NCBI RefSeq assembly: GCF_000621965.1
Contig: NZ_KK211375.1
Coordinates: 62,001 to 126,000 of the forward strand
Direction of reading: 5' to 3'
Origin: Methanobrevibacter wolinii SH
GTDB taxonomy: Archaea; Methanobacteriota; Methanobacteria; Methanobacteriales; Methanobacteriaceae
DNA length: 64,000 bases
Both the position numbers and the translations under genes were made by a program. This document shows positions 1-9,866 of the stretch, in pieces (the stretch's first letter is position 1; each line of letters begins with the position of its first letter). Under the pieces are notes generated by a model. The model searched no databases. It was not told the origin of the DNA and saw only the letters and a program-made list of their open reading frames with translations.

Positions 1-1248
1 GAATTAATTAAAGAAATTGCAATTGAATATGCTAAAGCAGATAAAGCAGCAATTGTTTATTCATTAGGTATTACTGAACACTCACATGGTGCAGATAATG
101 TTATGTCCACTGCTAACATGGCTATGTTAACTGGTAATCTTGGAAGAGAAGGTACTGGTGTAAACCCATTAAGAGGACAAAACAATGTACAAGGTGCTTG
201 TGATATGGGAGCATTACCTACTGATTATGCAGGATATCGTAAAGTTAAAGATCCAGAAACTACAGCATGGATGAATGAATACTGGGGTTGTAATCTTAGT
301 ACTGAACCTGGTTTAACTTTAGTTGAAATGATTAATGCAGCTGAAACTGGTGATTTAAAAGTATTATACATTACTGGAGAAGACCCAGTATTATCTGATG
401 CAGATATTAACCATACTAAAAAATCATTAGCTAACTTAGACATGTTAGTTGTACAAGATCTTTTCATGACTGATACTGCACAATGTGCAGATATTGTATT
501 ACCTGCAGCAGGTTGGGGTGAACAAGATGGTACTTTCACTAATGGTGAAAGACGTGTTCAAAGAGTACGTAAAGCTCAAAATCCACCTGGAGAAGCAATG
601 TTAGATTGGAAAATCATGGAACAAATTGCTATTAGAATGGGTGAAGATGCACATCCAGAACAATTCCATTATGAAACTGCTCAAGATATTTGGGAAGAAA
701 TCAGAGAAGTTGCTCCAAACATGTCTGGTATAAGTTCTGAAAGATTAGATACTCCTGAAGCTTGCCACTGGCCTTGTTTCAGTGTTGATGATCCATGTGG
801 TCCTTTAATGTATGAAGAAAAATTCTCACATCCTGATGGATTAGCTATATTCCAACCTTTAGAACATACTGGTCCTGTAGAAGTTCCTGATGAAGAATAT
901 CCATTCCTTTTAACTACTACACGTCTTTTATTCCATTACCATGCAGCAATGACTAGAAGATGTAAAACTTTAGCTAATGAGGTAAAAACTGGATATATTG
1001 AAATTAACACTGATGATGCTAAAAAATTAGGTATTTTAGATGGCGAAATTGTAAAAGCAAGTTCTAGAAGAGGATCTATTGAGATTCCTGCAAGAGTTAC
1101 TGATGATATTAAACCTGGTATAGTTAATATACCTATGCACTTTACTGAATGTGCAGCAAACATGTTAACTAACTCAAAATCATTCGATCCAAAATCTAAA
1201 ATGGTAGAACTTAAAGCTTGTGCTATTAATGTTGAAAAAATGGAGTAG
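1..1248 (+). CDS. fdhA: formate dehydrogenase alpha subunit, C-terminal part
   Basis: This is the 3' part of the catalytic subunit of F420-linked formate dehydrogenase, which oxidises formate to CO2 at a molybdo- or tungstopterin site. The frame is open from base 1, so the true start lies outside the window. The visible part has the molybdopterin oxidoreductase core ([20 protein letters not shown], then [19 protein letters not shown]) and a C-terminal dinucleotide-binding beta domain around [17 protein letters not shown]. The catalytic Cys/Sec and the N-terminal 4Fe-4S cluster are not in the window. fdhB follows after 6 bases, so the two are co-transcribed. Confidence 0.95.
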   Translation, partial: ELIKEIAIEYAKADKAAIVYSLGITEHSHGADNVMSTANMAMLTGNLGREGTGVNPLRGQNNVQGACDMGALPTDYAGYRKVKDPETTAWMNEYWGCNLSTEPGLTLVEMINAAETGDLKVLYITGEDPVLSDADINHTKKSLANLDMLVVQDLFMTDTAQCADIVLPAAGWGEQDGTFTNGERRVQRVRKAQNPPGEAMLDWKIMEQIAIRMGEDAHPEQFHYETAQDIWEEIREVAPNMSGISSERLDTPEACHWPCFSVDDPCGPLMYEEKFSHPDGLAIFQPLEHTGPVEVPDEEYPFLLTTTRLLFHYHAAMTRRCKTLANEVKTGYIEINTDDAKKLGILDGEIVKASSRRGSIEIPARVTDDIKPGIVNIPMHFTECAANMLTNSKSFDPKSKMVELKACAINVEKME

Positions 1249-1254
1249 ATTAAA

Positions 1255-2481
1255 ATGACATATAAAGTAAATGATATGGCTTATGCTTATTCTGCAAACG
1301 ACACCATTAAAGAAAAAGGAGAATATGGTGGAGCAGTAACTACCATAATGAAATACTTACTTGAAGAAAACATCGTTGATGCAGTTGTTGCTGTTGAAGA
1401 AGGATGGGATTTATATGATGCTAAACCTATTCTCATAACTGATCCTGATGATATAATTAAATCTGCAGGATCCCTTCATTGTGGTACATTAAACTTAGCT
1501 AAATTTATAACTAGATACTTAGATGGTGCAAGAGATATAAAAATAGCAGTTACATGTAAACCATGTGATTCTATGACTATTAGAGAATTAATGAGGAAAG
1601 GTAGAATCATTGAAGACAATGTCATTATGATTGGTGTAAACTGTGGTGGTACAATGCCTCCAGTAGACACAATTAAAATGATTAAAGAAGTCTATGAAAT
1701 GGATCCTACTAAAATTACCAAAGAAGAAATTGAAAAAGGTAAACTCATTATGGGATATGCTGATGGTACAGAAAAAGCATTTAAAATAGATGAGCTTGAA
1801 AAAGAAGGTAAAGGTAGACGTGAAAACTGTCAACGTTGTACCATGAACATTCCAACTAATGCAGATATGGCATTAGGTAATTGGGGTGTAATTGGTGATC
1901 TTAATGGAAAAGCTACATTTGTAGAACTTTGTTCTGAAAAAGGTGCAGATATATTTAATAAAGTTGTTGATGCAGGATTAGTTGAAGCTGTTGAACCTAT
2001 TGAAAAAGGTATTGAAATTCGTGAAAAAATTGATGGCATCATGACTAAAAATGCATTTAAACAAAGAGAAGTTGACTTCGCTGGTACTACTGGTGATGTT
2101 TTAGATGTTTTAGATAAATATAAAGATGATTTATCTAAATGTATAAAATGTTATGGTTGTCGTGAATCTTGTCCTCTCTGTTACTGTGACGATTGTTGTT
2201 TAGAAACAGAAGGTCCAGAATGGGTACCTGGTGGATATGTACCTGCAGCTCCATTCTTCCATTTAACACGTATGGTGCACATGGCTGATGCATGTACTAA
2301 TTGTGGTCAATGTTCTGATGTATGTCCTGTAGAAATTCCAGTTTCAAAAATTTGGGCTACTGTTAATCAAGCTGTTAGAGATAAATTTGATTATTACAGT
2401 GGTATTGATAATGGTGATACACCGTTACCATTTACTGAATTCAAAGATACTGGTACTAGAGACTACTTAAAAAGGAAATAA
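1255..2481 (+). CDS. fdhB: formate dehydrogenase beta subunit (F420-reducing)
   Basis: FdhB transfers electrons from FdhA to coenzyme F420 through FAD and iron-sulfur clusters. The 408-residue protein belongs to the FrhB/FdhB family. Its conserved core includes [18 protein letters not shown] and the cysteine-containing stretch [20 protein letters not shown]. Two C-terminal 4Fe-4S motifs follow, [16 protein letters not shown] and [16 protein letters not shown]. The length is normal for the family. The start ATG is preceded by GGAG at the end of fdhA. A strong hairpin overlaps the stop codon. Together with fdhA it shows that the organism can use formate as an electron donor. Confidence 0.96.
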   Translation: MTYKVNDMAYAYSANDTIKEKGEYGGAVTTIMKYLLEENIVDAVVAVEEGWDLYDAKPILITDPDDIIKSAGSLHCGTLNLAKFITRYLDGARDIKIAVTCKPCDSMTIRELMRKGRIIEDNVIMIGVNCGGTMPPVDTIKMIKEVYEMDPTKITKEEIEKGKLIMGYADGTEKAFKIDELEKEGKGRRENCQRCTMNIPTNADMALGNWGVIGDLNGKATFVELCSEKGADIFNKVVDAGLVEAVEPIEKGIEIREKIDGIMTKNAFKQREVDFAGTTGDVLDVLDKYKDDLSKCIKCYGCRESCPLCYCDDCCLETEGPEWVPGGYVPAAPFFHLTRMVHMADACTNCGQCSDVCPVEIPVSKIWATVNQAVRDKFDYYSGIDNGDTPLPFTEFKDTGTRDYLKRK

Positions 2482-2506
2482 ATAATTTTATTTCCTTATA
2501 TTTTTT
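2472..2506 (+). terminator. fdhAB terminator hairpin overlapping the stop codon
   Basis: A perfect 11-bp stem (2472-2482 with 2487-2497, arm AAGGAAATAAA) has the 4-base loop TAAT. A T-run follows at 2501-2506. The fdhB stop codon lies within the left arm. Confidence 0.75.
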
Positions 2507-3059
2507 ATCACTCGAAACAAAAACATCCTCTTTAGTTTTTTTAATTATTATATTTAACTACTTGCTTGGAAACTTTATATAGCCTCAGTATAAAGTTTTC
2601 AACATATCTTATTTTATTTTTTCTTTATTTAGATTATATTTAGCTAATTTTTTCTTTAAAAACTTTAATTTTTCATTGGCCTTGTTGAAATCCTTTAATT
2701 TTAATATAAAATTTAAATTTATTTTATAACTATAAATGATTTTTAAAGAGTTAAATATTTAAATAAAATAGATTTTCAACAGAACCTTTTTTATTTTTAA
2801 ATTAGAAATAAAATTTATATTATAATTAATAAATTTTAATTTTTTATAATTTTATAAAATTTAATTTTTAGATAAATTTAAATATTAAATGTAATATATT
2901 TTTTACATAGTATTTTATGTTTAATATGATTTTATTTTATTTAAGTTAATTCTTTAAAAATTTTTAAAAAAAGTATTTTTACTTTGTATTTTAAACATAC
3001 AATTATATTTTTTACAGATTATTGAGAATTTTGATTTTATAAATTAGTGATGTGATACT
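2482..3059. other. spacer with hairpin and old repeat copy
   Basis: There is no coding signal in this spacer. Apart from the fdhB terminator it holds a second inverted repeat (2571-2579 with 2589-2597, arm AACTTTATA, loop TAGCCTCAG) and a diverged member of the 105-bp repeat family at 2678-2786. The rest is A/T-rich sequence leading to the promoter of the next gene. Confidence 0.6.
2678..2786 (+). mobile_element. MITE-like 105-bp repeat, diverged copy 1
   Basis: The left end TTGTTGAAATCCTTT and the right end GATTTTCAACAGAACC match the terminal inverted repeats of the family seen best at 45137-45243. The interior is recognisable but diverged. The length is 109 bp. Flanking 8-mers match only partly, so the target duplication has decayed. 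Confidence 0.6.
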
Positions 3060-3545
3060 ATGAAAAAATTAAGTATTATATTATTATTAATAATTGTTAT
3101 ATTGTTTTTCTTTGCAAGTACTGCTAATGTTTTATTTTTAGCAGAAGATACAAGTGAGAGTGTAGCAGAACCTGGTGTTGATATGGCTGCTTTATGGTCA
3201 TTATCTGGAGGATTTCAGTGGATTTATCCTGGAAGTTCAGTGAATGCTGAAGGTAGTACATTACATAATATATTTTTATTCCAAAATCATGATCCTTATG
3301 GAGATGCTAAAGATATTATTCAATATAGTTATAATGTAACTCCAAATGTTTGTGTTGTATTAACAAATAATGCATCTGATAGGATTTTTGGTACTGATAT
3401 GATTGGATCAATTAGAGAAAATAATTGGGGAGAAGGACAATCTAGAGGAAATGCAATTGATGAATCTTTATCCAATCACCCTGCAAATCCATTAGGAGTT
3501 ATTGAGAGTTTATTAACTGGAGATATTAAAATATTCCTTATATGA
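3060..3545 (+). CDS. hypothetical small exported or membrane-anchored protein
   Basis: I do not recognise this 161-residue protein. The start is well supported by GTGATG/GTGATA just upstream. Residues 4-30 form one strong hydrophobic helix after two lysines, a signal peptide or membrane anchor, so the remainder (about 130 residues) should lie outside the membrane. That part contains GFQWIYPGSSVNAEGSTLHN, NHDPYGDAKDI, NVCVVLTNNASDRIFG and WGEGQSRGNAIDE, with a single cysteine. It stands alone between fdhB and moaA with long A/T spacers on both sides. Codon use is like that of its neighbours, so it looks like a real gene rather than a chance frame. Confidence 0.7.
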   Translation: MKKLSIILLLIIVILFFFASTANVLFLAEDTSESVAEPGVDMAALWSLSGGFQWIYPGSSVNAEGSTLHNIFLFQNHDPYGDAKDIIQYSYNVTPNVCVVLTNNASDRIFGTDMIGSIRENNWGEGQSRGNAIDESLSNHPANPLGVIESLLTGDIKIFLI

Positions 3546-3775
3546 ATATTTTTATTTTTAGTTTAAAGTTAATTATTATCTTTTTAATAATTGAAAAAAT
3601 ATAATCTCTTAATTTTTAAATTTAAAATTATTTCAGTTTAAAATAAGTAATTTTTTTAATTTTCTAATTAAAATAAGCTTTTTAATTTAAATATTTAAAA
3701 AATAATAGAAATATAAATTTTTTAAATTTATATCTTTAAGATTTTAAATATTTAATTTATAAATTTTATTTAATA

Positions 3776-4711
3776 TTATTCTTCATTATCTTCAGAATAA
3801 TATGGTTTTCTTTTCATTATACCTTCTATAAAGATTTCTTCTAATTTTTCATCAGAAGCACCTTCTCGAATATATTTAACAATATTTGTTAAATTATCAT
3901 TTCTAAGTAAACAAGGTTTAATTTCTCCATTTGGGGTAATTCTAAGTCTTGAACAATTTTCGCAGAAGCAAGTATTATCCATTGGTTTTACTATTTCTAT
4001 TTCTCCACCATCAATATAATATTTTCTTCTATCTTGCATGAATTCACGAACTTTAACTTCATCTGCTATTTTACTAAGTTTTTCTTCAAGTGAATCAATA
4101 TTACAGTGATATTTATCACTGAAACTTTCATCATCACAACTTTCACTTTTTAATAATTCAATAATTTGAAGAACAAGTCCATTTTCACGACAAAAATCAA
4201 ACATATCTTTTACTTCATTGTCATTAATACCTTTCATTAATATCATATTAATTTTAACTGGATAAAGTCCAATTTTTGCTGCTTTAAGGATACCTCTTTT
4301 TGTTTGATTAAGATAATCTTTTTTAGTTAAGAATTTATAAGTATCATTATTTAAAGTATCTAAACTAACATTAACTCTATTAAGACCAGCTTCTTTTAAA
4401 TCTTTAGCATATTTTTCAAGATAGTTACCATTTGTTGTAATAGATATGTCTTTAAATCCTATATTATTAATGCCTTCAATAATTTCAATAATATCTTTTC
4501 TTACTAATGGTTCTCCACCAGATATTCTAATTTTTTTAACTCCAAGTTTTTTTGCAATTTCAGCAATTTTAATAATTTCATAAGGAGTCATTTCTTCATT
4601 TGATGGTAGCATACCATCATGATGGCAGTATAAACATTTAATATTACATCTATTTGTAATAGAAATTCTTAAAGAGATTATTGGCCTATTATATTTATCA
4701 TGAATACTCAT
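3776..4711 (-). CDS. moaA: GTP 3',8-cyclase, molybdenum cofactor biosynthesis
   Basis: MoaA is a radical SAM enzyme that, with MoaC, turns GTP into the pyranopterin precursor of molybdopterin. In its 311 residues the N-terminal radical-SAM motif is C22-x3-C26-x2-C29 (RCNIKCLYC). The glycine-rich SAM-binding stretch is [14 protein letters not shown]. The second cluster is near the C-terminus ([20 protein letters not shown]). The start ATG follows GGTGG. It lies 8 bases downstream of mobB in a two-gene operon divergent from the fwd operon. A 10-bp inverted repeat (3773-3782 with 3794-3803) spans the stop codon but lacks a following U-run. Confidence 0.95.
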   Translation of the reverse strand: MSIHDKYNRPIISLRISITNRCNIKCLYCHHDGMLPSNEEMTPYEIIKIAEIAKKLGVKKIRISGGEPLVRKDIIEIIEGINNIGFKDISITTNGNYLEKYAKDLKEAGLNRVNVSLDTLNNDTYKFLTKKDYLNQTKRGILKAAKIGLYPVKINMILMKGINDNEVKDMFDFCRENGLVLQIIELLKSESCDDESFSDKYHCNIDSLEEKLSKIADEVKVREFMQDRRKYYIDGGEIEIVKPMDNTCFCENCSRLRITPNGEIKPCLLRNDNLTNIVKYIREGASDEKLEEIFIEGIMKRKPYYSEDNEE

Positions 4712-4719
4712 TAAACCAC

Positions 4720-5424
4720 CTATTTCTTATTATTAATAAGAATTTCTATTTTATCAAAGTCTTTAACACCATATTCTTCGGTTTTTAAAGATTTTAGCAT
4801 ACCTAAAATAGTTTCTTTTAAAAATTTATTAACAAAATCATTTAAACCTATGACTTTTCCATCAATAGATAAGGTAACATCTGCTTGTTTATCATATTCA
4901 TAATCTAAATCTCCATTGATGATTGCTTTAGCAATTGATTTACTATCAGTATGTCCACAGTCTTTAGTAAATAATGTTGGGAGAATATCATATGATTTAT
5001 TTTCTATAATATTAACAAGTGATTTTACATCATCATCACTAAGATTTTTTGCATCTACAAGTTTTATACAATAATCATCAACAAGTTCCTCTGATGTTAC
5101 AATTTTTGGATAATTGTAATTTTTAAATCCTTCAATTACTACAAAATCTGGTTCATCAATGAGTTTTATTAAGAAAAGTAACCTTTCAAGAGGTATTACA
5201 CCATCAATATTAAAAAAACTTTTTGTTCCTATTCCTATTGTAATATTGGAACCTGCTTGTTTATGTTTATAAGTATCAGTACCTTCATGATCCATTTCCA
5301 TTTGATGATGAGAATGTTTTATACTAGCTACCTTGTAATTTCTATTTTTAAGTTCTTTTATAATACGAACAGTTAATGAAGTTTTTCCACTATCTTTTTT
5401 ACCTACCACAGATAAAATTCTCAT
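4720..5424 (-). CDS. mobB: molybdopterin-guanine dinucleotide biosynthesis protein MobB
   Basis: MobB is a P-loop GTPase that assists in attaching GMP to molybdopterin. The Walker A motif is residues 8-16 (GKKDSGKTS), followed by [20 protein letters not shown] and the Walker B-like region [11 protein letters not shown]. At 234 residues it is longer than Escherichia coli MobB. The C-terminal extension (about residues 160-234) carries [13 protein letters not shown] and a further alpha/beta segment. Fwd and Fdh enzymes use the dinucleotide form of the cofactor, so the location opposite the fwd operon makes sense. The start ATG follows GAGGGAATAATT. Confidence 0.9.
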   Translation of the reverse strand: MRILSVVGKKDSGKTSLTVRIIKELKNRNYKVASIKHSHHQMEMDHEGTDTYKHKQAGSNITIGIGTKSFFNIDGVIPLERLLFLIKLIDEPDFVVIEGFKNYNYPKIVTSEELVDDYCIKLVDAKNLSDDDVKSLVNIIENKSYDILPTLFTKDCGHTDSKSIAKAIINGDLDYEYDKQADVTLSIDGKVIGLNDFVNKFLKETILGMLKSLKTEEYGVKDFDKIEILINNKK

Positions 5425-5740
5425 AATTATTCCCTCAATATTATGATTCTTTGTATAATCTATTTAATTTTTTAACTTAATAAAAAAATTTACACTATAT
5501 AATAATATTATACTTTATAGTAATAGTATTTTTATATTTGATTTTAATTTTTAAATATTTCAAATTCTTTTTTTCATTGATTTTTTTAATATTTTATTTG
5601 ATTAAGATTTATTTAATTGATTTTGAAAATTATATAAATTTATTTAAATATACTTTATTTTTTTTAAGTTTTTTATACAATATCTTAAATTTCTATTATA
5701 CTTTTCTTATAATATTAAATTTAATAAAAGTATTATAAAG

Positions 5741-5764
5741 TGTGTAGTAATACCACATTACTAT
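5741..5764. promoter_or_regulatory. operator-like motif, copy A
   Basis: The motif begins TGTGTAGTAATACCACAT and contains the perfect inverted repeat AGTAAT-ACCAC-ATTACT (5746-5762). It is nearly the same as copy B at 5998-6021. It lies about 320 bp upstream of mobB and 340 bp upstream of the fwd operon. It is inferred to be a regulator binding site. Confidence 0.5.
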
Positions 5765-5997
5765 TTTTGTAATACTTTTTTTATTAAAAAATTTTAAAAA
5801 ATTAATGAAATTTTTAAAAAATCAACTATTTTTTTACATATATTTATTTTTAAATAATTTTTTAAAAACTTATATATCTTATTAAAATGATTATTATTTG
5901 AAACTATTTTTAAATATGCTGTTTTTAACTTATTTTAATATTTTAATAATTATATCTATTATTTTATTTCTTTAAATTCATTTTAAAAAAACATAAA

Positions 5998-6021
5998 TGT
6001 GTAGTTAATACACATTAGTAT
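5998..6021. promoter_or_regulatory. operator-like motif, copy B
   Basis: The sequence contains the perfect inverted repeat ATGTGTA-gttaa-TACACAT (5997-6015) followed by TAGTAT. Compared with copy A it differs by one insertion/deletion pair and one or two substitutions. It sits about 85-105 bp upstream of the HTH-ferredoxin gene, within its promoter region. Confidence 0.55.
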
Positions 6022-6103
6022 ATAATATTTTTTAATTAAAAATCTTAGGTAAACTTTATATTAATAGAAAATAAACTTGTATATTGTACACATGGTAGAT
6101 AAT

Positions 6104-6559
6104 ATGCCGAAACATATAGCATCTGGTCTAAAATATTTAGCTGCAGTTAAGTTAAGAAATAAAGATTATACTCAAAAAGAAATAGCAGAAAAGTTAGATA
6201 TGGATCGTTCCACAGTTTCTCATTATTTAAATGGACGAAATCTTTCTTGGAACTCTATAGAAGTTGCAAACACTATTGTAAATATGTGTTCAAAAGACTT
6301 TCTTGCTATGGTGCAGGTTTTATTTGAAGATTTAGATAAAATTCGTACAATGGTTTTAGTCTTAAGACCAAATAATTACGAAGGAATGATTAAAAATTCA
6401 TGTATCGGTTGTGGATTATGTGTAGATTTATGTGTAATGAAGGCTATTAAGTTAGATTCATTAAAAGCCAAAATACAAAATGACTTATGTTGTGGTTGTC
6501 TTACTTGTGAAGAAGAATGTCCAACAAGGTCAATTCGAATTTTGGAGGTTAATAAATGA
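6104..6559 (+). CDS. HTH-ferredoxin protein, first gene of the fwd operon
   Basis: This protein joins a DNA-binding domain to an iron-sulfur domain. Residues 1-55 form an HTH ([20 protein letters not shown]). After a helical linker come two 4Fe-4S motifs, [12 protein letters not shown] and [12 protein letters not shown]. The frame opens at a TTG at 6077 with an ATG at 6092. I prefer the ATG at 6104 because [17 protein letters not shown] begins the compact fold and GGTAGAT lies upstream. It overlaps fwdF by 4 bases (ATGA), so it is translationally coupled. It holds the position of fwdH in described methanogen operons. It may be a redox- or cofactor-sensing regulator of the operon rather than an enzyme subunit; this is inference. 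Confidence 0.85.
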   Translation: MPKHIASGLKYLAAVKLRNKDYTQKEIAEKLDMDRSTVSHYLNGRNLSWNSIEVANTIVNMCSKDFLAMVQVLFEDLDKIRTMVLVLRPNNYEGMIKNSCIGCGLCVDLCVMKAIKLDSLKAKIQNDLCCGCLTCEEECPTRSIRILEVNK

Positions 6560-7656
6560 TCAAAAATGAGAAAGAAATTAAAGGTAATAACTTTAATATA
6601 ACAAGATCAGCAGAAGAATTACGTACTCTTTCTTTTAACGATCATGTTTGTATTGGTTGTGGAATTTGTGAATCCACTTGTCCTGTAAGTGCTATTACTC
6701 TTGAAGGTGTAGCTAATGTAGAACGTAACTACACAGGAATTTATTTCAGTGGTCACGATAAAATTAAACAAAATAATGTGTTAGAAACTAACAAATCCGG
6801 AAAACTCACAAGACTTACAATTGATGAAAATAAATGTGTTCTTTGTGGTATGTGCAGTGGTTTATGTCCTGCTGATGCATTAACATTAACTATTAATGAT
6901 GAACCAATTAAAAACATCGATGCGTACCCTAGTTATAATGCTTATGCTGAAATTGATGATGATGAATGTATTTACTGTGAAAGATGTGAAGCTGCTTGTC
7001 CTAGAGATGCAATTACTGTAACAAGAAAATTACCAGATAGATCTAAATTAGTTACTGGTGAAATTGAAGTAATTGAAGAAGAATGTATTCACTGTGGTGT
7101 TTGTGAAGAAATGTGTCCTGCAGATGCAATTGATGTAGTAAAAACCATTGGTGAAGAATCTATTGAAATTGATACAGATAAATGTGTTTACTGTTTAGTA
7201 TGTAAAAAATCTTGTCCAGTTAATGCAATTAAAGCATTATGTAGATTATGTTCTTATGGTGAATATGATTTAGATGAAGCTGATGCTGAAATTACTGGAG
7301 CAACTATTATTGATCAAGAAGCATGTATTAAATGTGGATGGTGTGCAGGTGTATGTCCTACTAATGCTGCTAAAGTTAAAAAAGCATTTGTTGGTAAATT
7401 AACTGCATATCCTGAAAAATGTGGAACTTGTGGAGCATGTGTAGATGTATGTCCATGTAATGCTTTATCTTTCCCAACAACTAAAGGAGCAATAAGAGCT
7501 GTACAAATCGTCGCAAATGATGATTATTGTATTAAATGTGGAGCATGTGCAAGAATCTGTCCTAATGATGCTATTGAAGTAACAAGGACTGGTATTGATT
7601 ATACTGCTACTGATTCCCAATCTTGGATAGATGCATTAGAAGCTTTAAAAAATTAG
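6556..7656 (+). CDS. fwdF: formylmethanofuran dehydrogenase subunit F, polyferredoxin
   Basis: FwdF is the polyferredoxin that wires electrons into formylmethanofuran dehydrogenase. The 366 residues contain eight CX2CX2CX3CP motifs, from [12 protein letters not shown] to [12 protein letters not shown], arranged in four pairs, for eight 4Fe-4S clusters. The count matches FwdF of the crystallised Methanothermobacter complex. The first and second motifs are separated by a longer insert that includes [16 protein letters not shown]. The gene overlaps the upstream HTH-ferredoxin gene and is followed after 10 bases by fwdG. Confidence 0.95.
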   Translation: MIKNEKEIKGNNFNITRSAEELRTLSFNDHVCIGCGICESTCPVSAITLEGVANVERNYTGIYFSGHDKIKQNNVLETNKSGKLTRLTIDENKCVLCGMCSGLCPADALTLTINDEPIKNIDAYPSYNAYAEIDDDECIYCERCEAACPRDAITVTRKLPDRSKLVTGEIEVIEEECIHCGVCEEMCPADAIDVVKTIGEESIEIDTDKCVYCLVCKKSCPVNAIKALCRLCSYGEYDLDEADAEITGATIIDQEACIKCGWCAGVCPTNAAKVKKAFVGKLTAYPEKCGTCGACVDVCPCNALSFPTTKGAIRAVQIVANDDYCIKCGACARICPNDAIEVTRTGIDYTATDSQSWIDALEALKN

Positions 7657-7666
7657 GTGATATTAT

Positions 7667-7897
7667 ATGGAACTTAAAGTAAATCAAGATAATTGTTTAG
7701 GATGTGGTGTCTGTGTTGTAGCATGTCCTGTTAACGCTTCTATTAGTCCAGAAGTTGCTGGTGGACACGGTTCTAAAACTACAGAAACCATTATGATGGT
7801 AGAAAATGGTTTTATTAAATTATTTTCACCTGAAAAATGTGAAGAATGTGGAACATGTCAAATGTTCTGTCCAGTAGATGCAATATGGTTAGAATAA
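7667..7897 (+). CDS. fwdG: formylmethanofuran dehydrogenase subunit G, ferredoxin
   Basis: This 76-residue two-cluster ferredoxin has [16 protein letters not shown] and [16 protein letters not shown], separated by a loop [10 protein letters not shown]. It links the catalytic FwdB/D unit with the FwdF polyferredoxin. AGGTGAT precedes the ATG by 5 bases. Confidence 0.93.
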   Translation: MELKVNQDNCLGCGVCVVACPVNASISPEVAGGHGSKTTETIMMVENGFIKLFSPEKCEECGTCQMFCPVDAIWLE

Positions 7898-7907
7898 GGT
7901 GATAATT

Positions 7908-8483
7908 ATGCATTATGCAAATACTTACTTAAGCAAACCAGTAGTTGGAGACTTAGATGAATCTTATTCTGAAGGTCAAGAAGGAACTACTAAAGTTCTC
8001 CATTGTATGTTAAATACTGGTTCTGATATTTATCAAGGAGCATGTAAAAAAAGAGGTTCTACTTTAAAAGAAGAATATAAAAATGTTGCAGGAACCTGTT
8101 ACATGGACCCTAGAGACATGATTGAATTAGGTGTTAAAAACTGGGATACTGTACTTGTAAAAACTGATTATGGTGAAGTTGTAGTAAATGCAGCAAAATC
8201 CAGAGATGCACCTCACAAAGGTACTGTATTTATTTGTAAAGGACCATGGGCTAATACTATTGTAAGTCATGAAACTTACTGTTGTTCAGATCCTACTTAT
8301 AAAGGAATTCAATGTACTGTTGAAAAAACAGACAGAAAAGTTTTATTAATGGCTGATCTTATGAGATTAGTTTATAAAAAATATACTGATGAAACTGATG
8401 ATGAAGTAATTGAAAATATGGAATCATTAGGTGAAAGACCTGTTTACAGGGGACGTAAATGGGAGGAATTAGATGAGTTATGA
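7908..8483 (+). CDS. fwdD: formylmethanofuran dehydrogenase subunit D
   Basis: FwdD carries the molybdopterin-dinucleotide-binding beta-barrel domain that completes the pterin site of FwdB. In the 191 residues [20 protein letters not shown] and [19 protein letters not shown] resemble the C-terminal domain of FDH-type enzymes. The frame opens at a GTG at 7899. The ATG at 7908 is chosen because GGTGAT stands four bases before it, as in neighbouring genes. It overlaps fwdB by 11 bases. Confidence 0.93.
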   Translation: MHYANTYLSKPVVGDLDESYSEGQEGTTKVLHCMLNTGSDIYQGACKKRGSTLKEEYKNVAGTCYMDPRDMIELGVKNWDTVLVKTDYGEVVVNAAKSRDAPHKGTVFICKGPWANTIVSHETYCCSDPTYKGIQCTVEKTDRKVLLMADLMRLVYKKYTDETDDEVIENMESLGERPVYRGRKWEELDEL

Positions 8484-9849
8484 ACCACCAATAACCGATT
8501 ATGATGAAATTGTAGAAAACTGTACATGTGCTTTCTGTGGTTGTAACTGTGATGATTTAGACTACTTAATTAAAGATGGTCATGTAGTTGCAGTAAGACA
8601 TGCATGTAGATTAGGTGCAAGTAAAATTATGGAAGATTTAGATCAAAGATTAGTTGTACCTATGATTAGAGGAGACGACGGAGAACTTGAAGAAGTTGAT
8701 TGGGATACTGCTCTTGATAAAGCAGCAGAATACATCGCTAACTCCGTAAGACCTGTATTTTATGGTTGGTCTGAAACTTCTACAGAATGTATGAAAGAAG
8801 GTCTTGAATTAGGTCAATATATTGGTGCAGTTTTAGATAACCAAGCAACTATTTGTCATGGACCTAGTTTACAAGCTATTCAAAATGCAGGATATCCTAT
8901 TCAAACTTTAGGTGAAGTTAAAAACAGAGCAGATATGATTGTTTACTCTGGAAGTAATGCTATGAACTCTCACCCTAGACACATGGCAAGATACTCTGTA
9001 TTCCCTCGTGGATACTTCAGACAAAGAGGAAGATTTGATAGAACTGTAGTTACTATGGATCCTAAATTCTCAGATACTGCAAAAATGTCTGATAAATGGA
9101 TTGGATTTGAACAAAATGGAGATTACGGATTCTATAATGCTATTAGAGCAGTTATTAAAGGTAAAAAACTTACTCAAGAAGTAATTTCTGGAATTCCTAG
9201 AGAAGATATCTATGAATTAGTAGATGAAATGAAACATGCAGAATTCGGTGTTCTCTTCTTTGGTTTAGGTTTAACCCATACTTTATCCAAACAAAGAAAC
9301 ATTGATATTGCAATTAAAATGGTCATGGATCTTAACAAAGAAAGTAAATGGGGACTTACTCCTATGAGAGGTCACTTTAACGTAAATGGTTTCAACATCT
9401 TTATGGCATATGAAACTGGATTTGCATTTGGTGTTGACTTCTGTAGAGGTTATGCTAGATATATGTTAGGTGAAACTAACACTATTGATTTACTTGTTAG
9501 AAAAGAACCTGATGTATTTATGGTTATTGCAGCAGATCCTGGTGCTCACTTCCCTAACGGTGCTAATCAACACTTAGCTCACATTCCTGTTATCCAAATT
9601 GATATTCACTGGGGACCATCTACTGAACTTGCTGATGTAGTATTACCTGGTTCATTTGTTGGTGTAGAATGTGCTGGTACAAGTTATCGTATGGATGGTG
9701 TACCTATTTACATGAAAAAAGCTATTGATAAACCTGAAACCTGTCGTGATGATGAATGGATTGTACGTGAATTAAAAGAAAGAGTTATGAAACTTAGAGA
9801 AGAACCTAATGTAGCTCCTAAATACGTACCTAACCCGGCAGCAGAATAG
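8473..9849 (+). CDS. fwdB: formylmethanofuran dehydrogenase subunit B, catalytic pterin subunit
   Basis: FwdB reduces CO2 to formate at a tungsto- or molybdopterin site in the first step of methanogenesis. The 458 residues begin with a cysteine cluster ([14 protein letters not shown], with another Cys near 45) for a 4Fe-4S centre. Cys128 in [10 protein letters not shown] corresponds to the metal-ligating active-site cysteine. Here it is an ordinary TGT codon, so this is the Cys and not the Sec form. The Fwd (tungsten) name follows from the operon type and does not prove the metal used. The start follows GGGAGGAATTAG. Confidence 0.95.
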   Translation: MSYEPPITDYDEIVENCTCAFCGCNCDDLDYLIKDGHVVAVRHACRLGASKIMEDLDQRLVVPMIRGDDGELEEVDWDTALDKAAEYIANSVRPVFYGWSETSTECMKEGLELGQYIGAVLDNQATICHGPSLQAIQNAGYPIQTLGEVKNRADMIVYSGSNAMNSHPRHMARYSVFPRGYFRQRGRFDRTVVTMDPKFSDTAKMSDKWIGFEQNGDYGFYNAIRAVIKGKKLTQEVISGIPREDIYELVDEMKHAEFGVLFFGLGLTHTLSKQRNIDIAIKMVMDLNKESKWGLTPMRGHFNVNGFNIFMAYETGFAFGVDFCRGYARYMLGETNTIDLLVRKEPDVFMVIAADPGAHFPNGANQHLAHIPVIQIDIHWGPSTELADVVLPGSFVGVECAGTSYRMDGVPIYMKKAIDKPETCRDDEWIVRELKERVMKLREEPNVAPKYVPNPAAE

Positions 9850-9866
9850 ATTAAAGGTGATTAAAT

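Larger units (their letters stand above)
5425..6103. other. divergent regulatory spacer between mobB and the fwd operon
   Basis: There is no convincing gene here. An open frame near 5538-5738 encodes only Phe/Ile/Leu/Tyr-rich low complexity and has no ribosome binding site. The spacer holds two copies of a 24-bp motif (5741-5764 and 5998-6021). A TATA-like element, TTTATATTAA, lies around 6056-6065 about 40 bases upstream of the fwd operon start. Confidence 0.6.

Noticed and set aside
5538-5738. 66-codon open frame in the mobB-fwd spacer
   Set aside because: It encodes only Phe/Ile/Leu/Tyr-rich low complexity typical of translated A/T spacer, and has no ribosome binding site.
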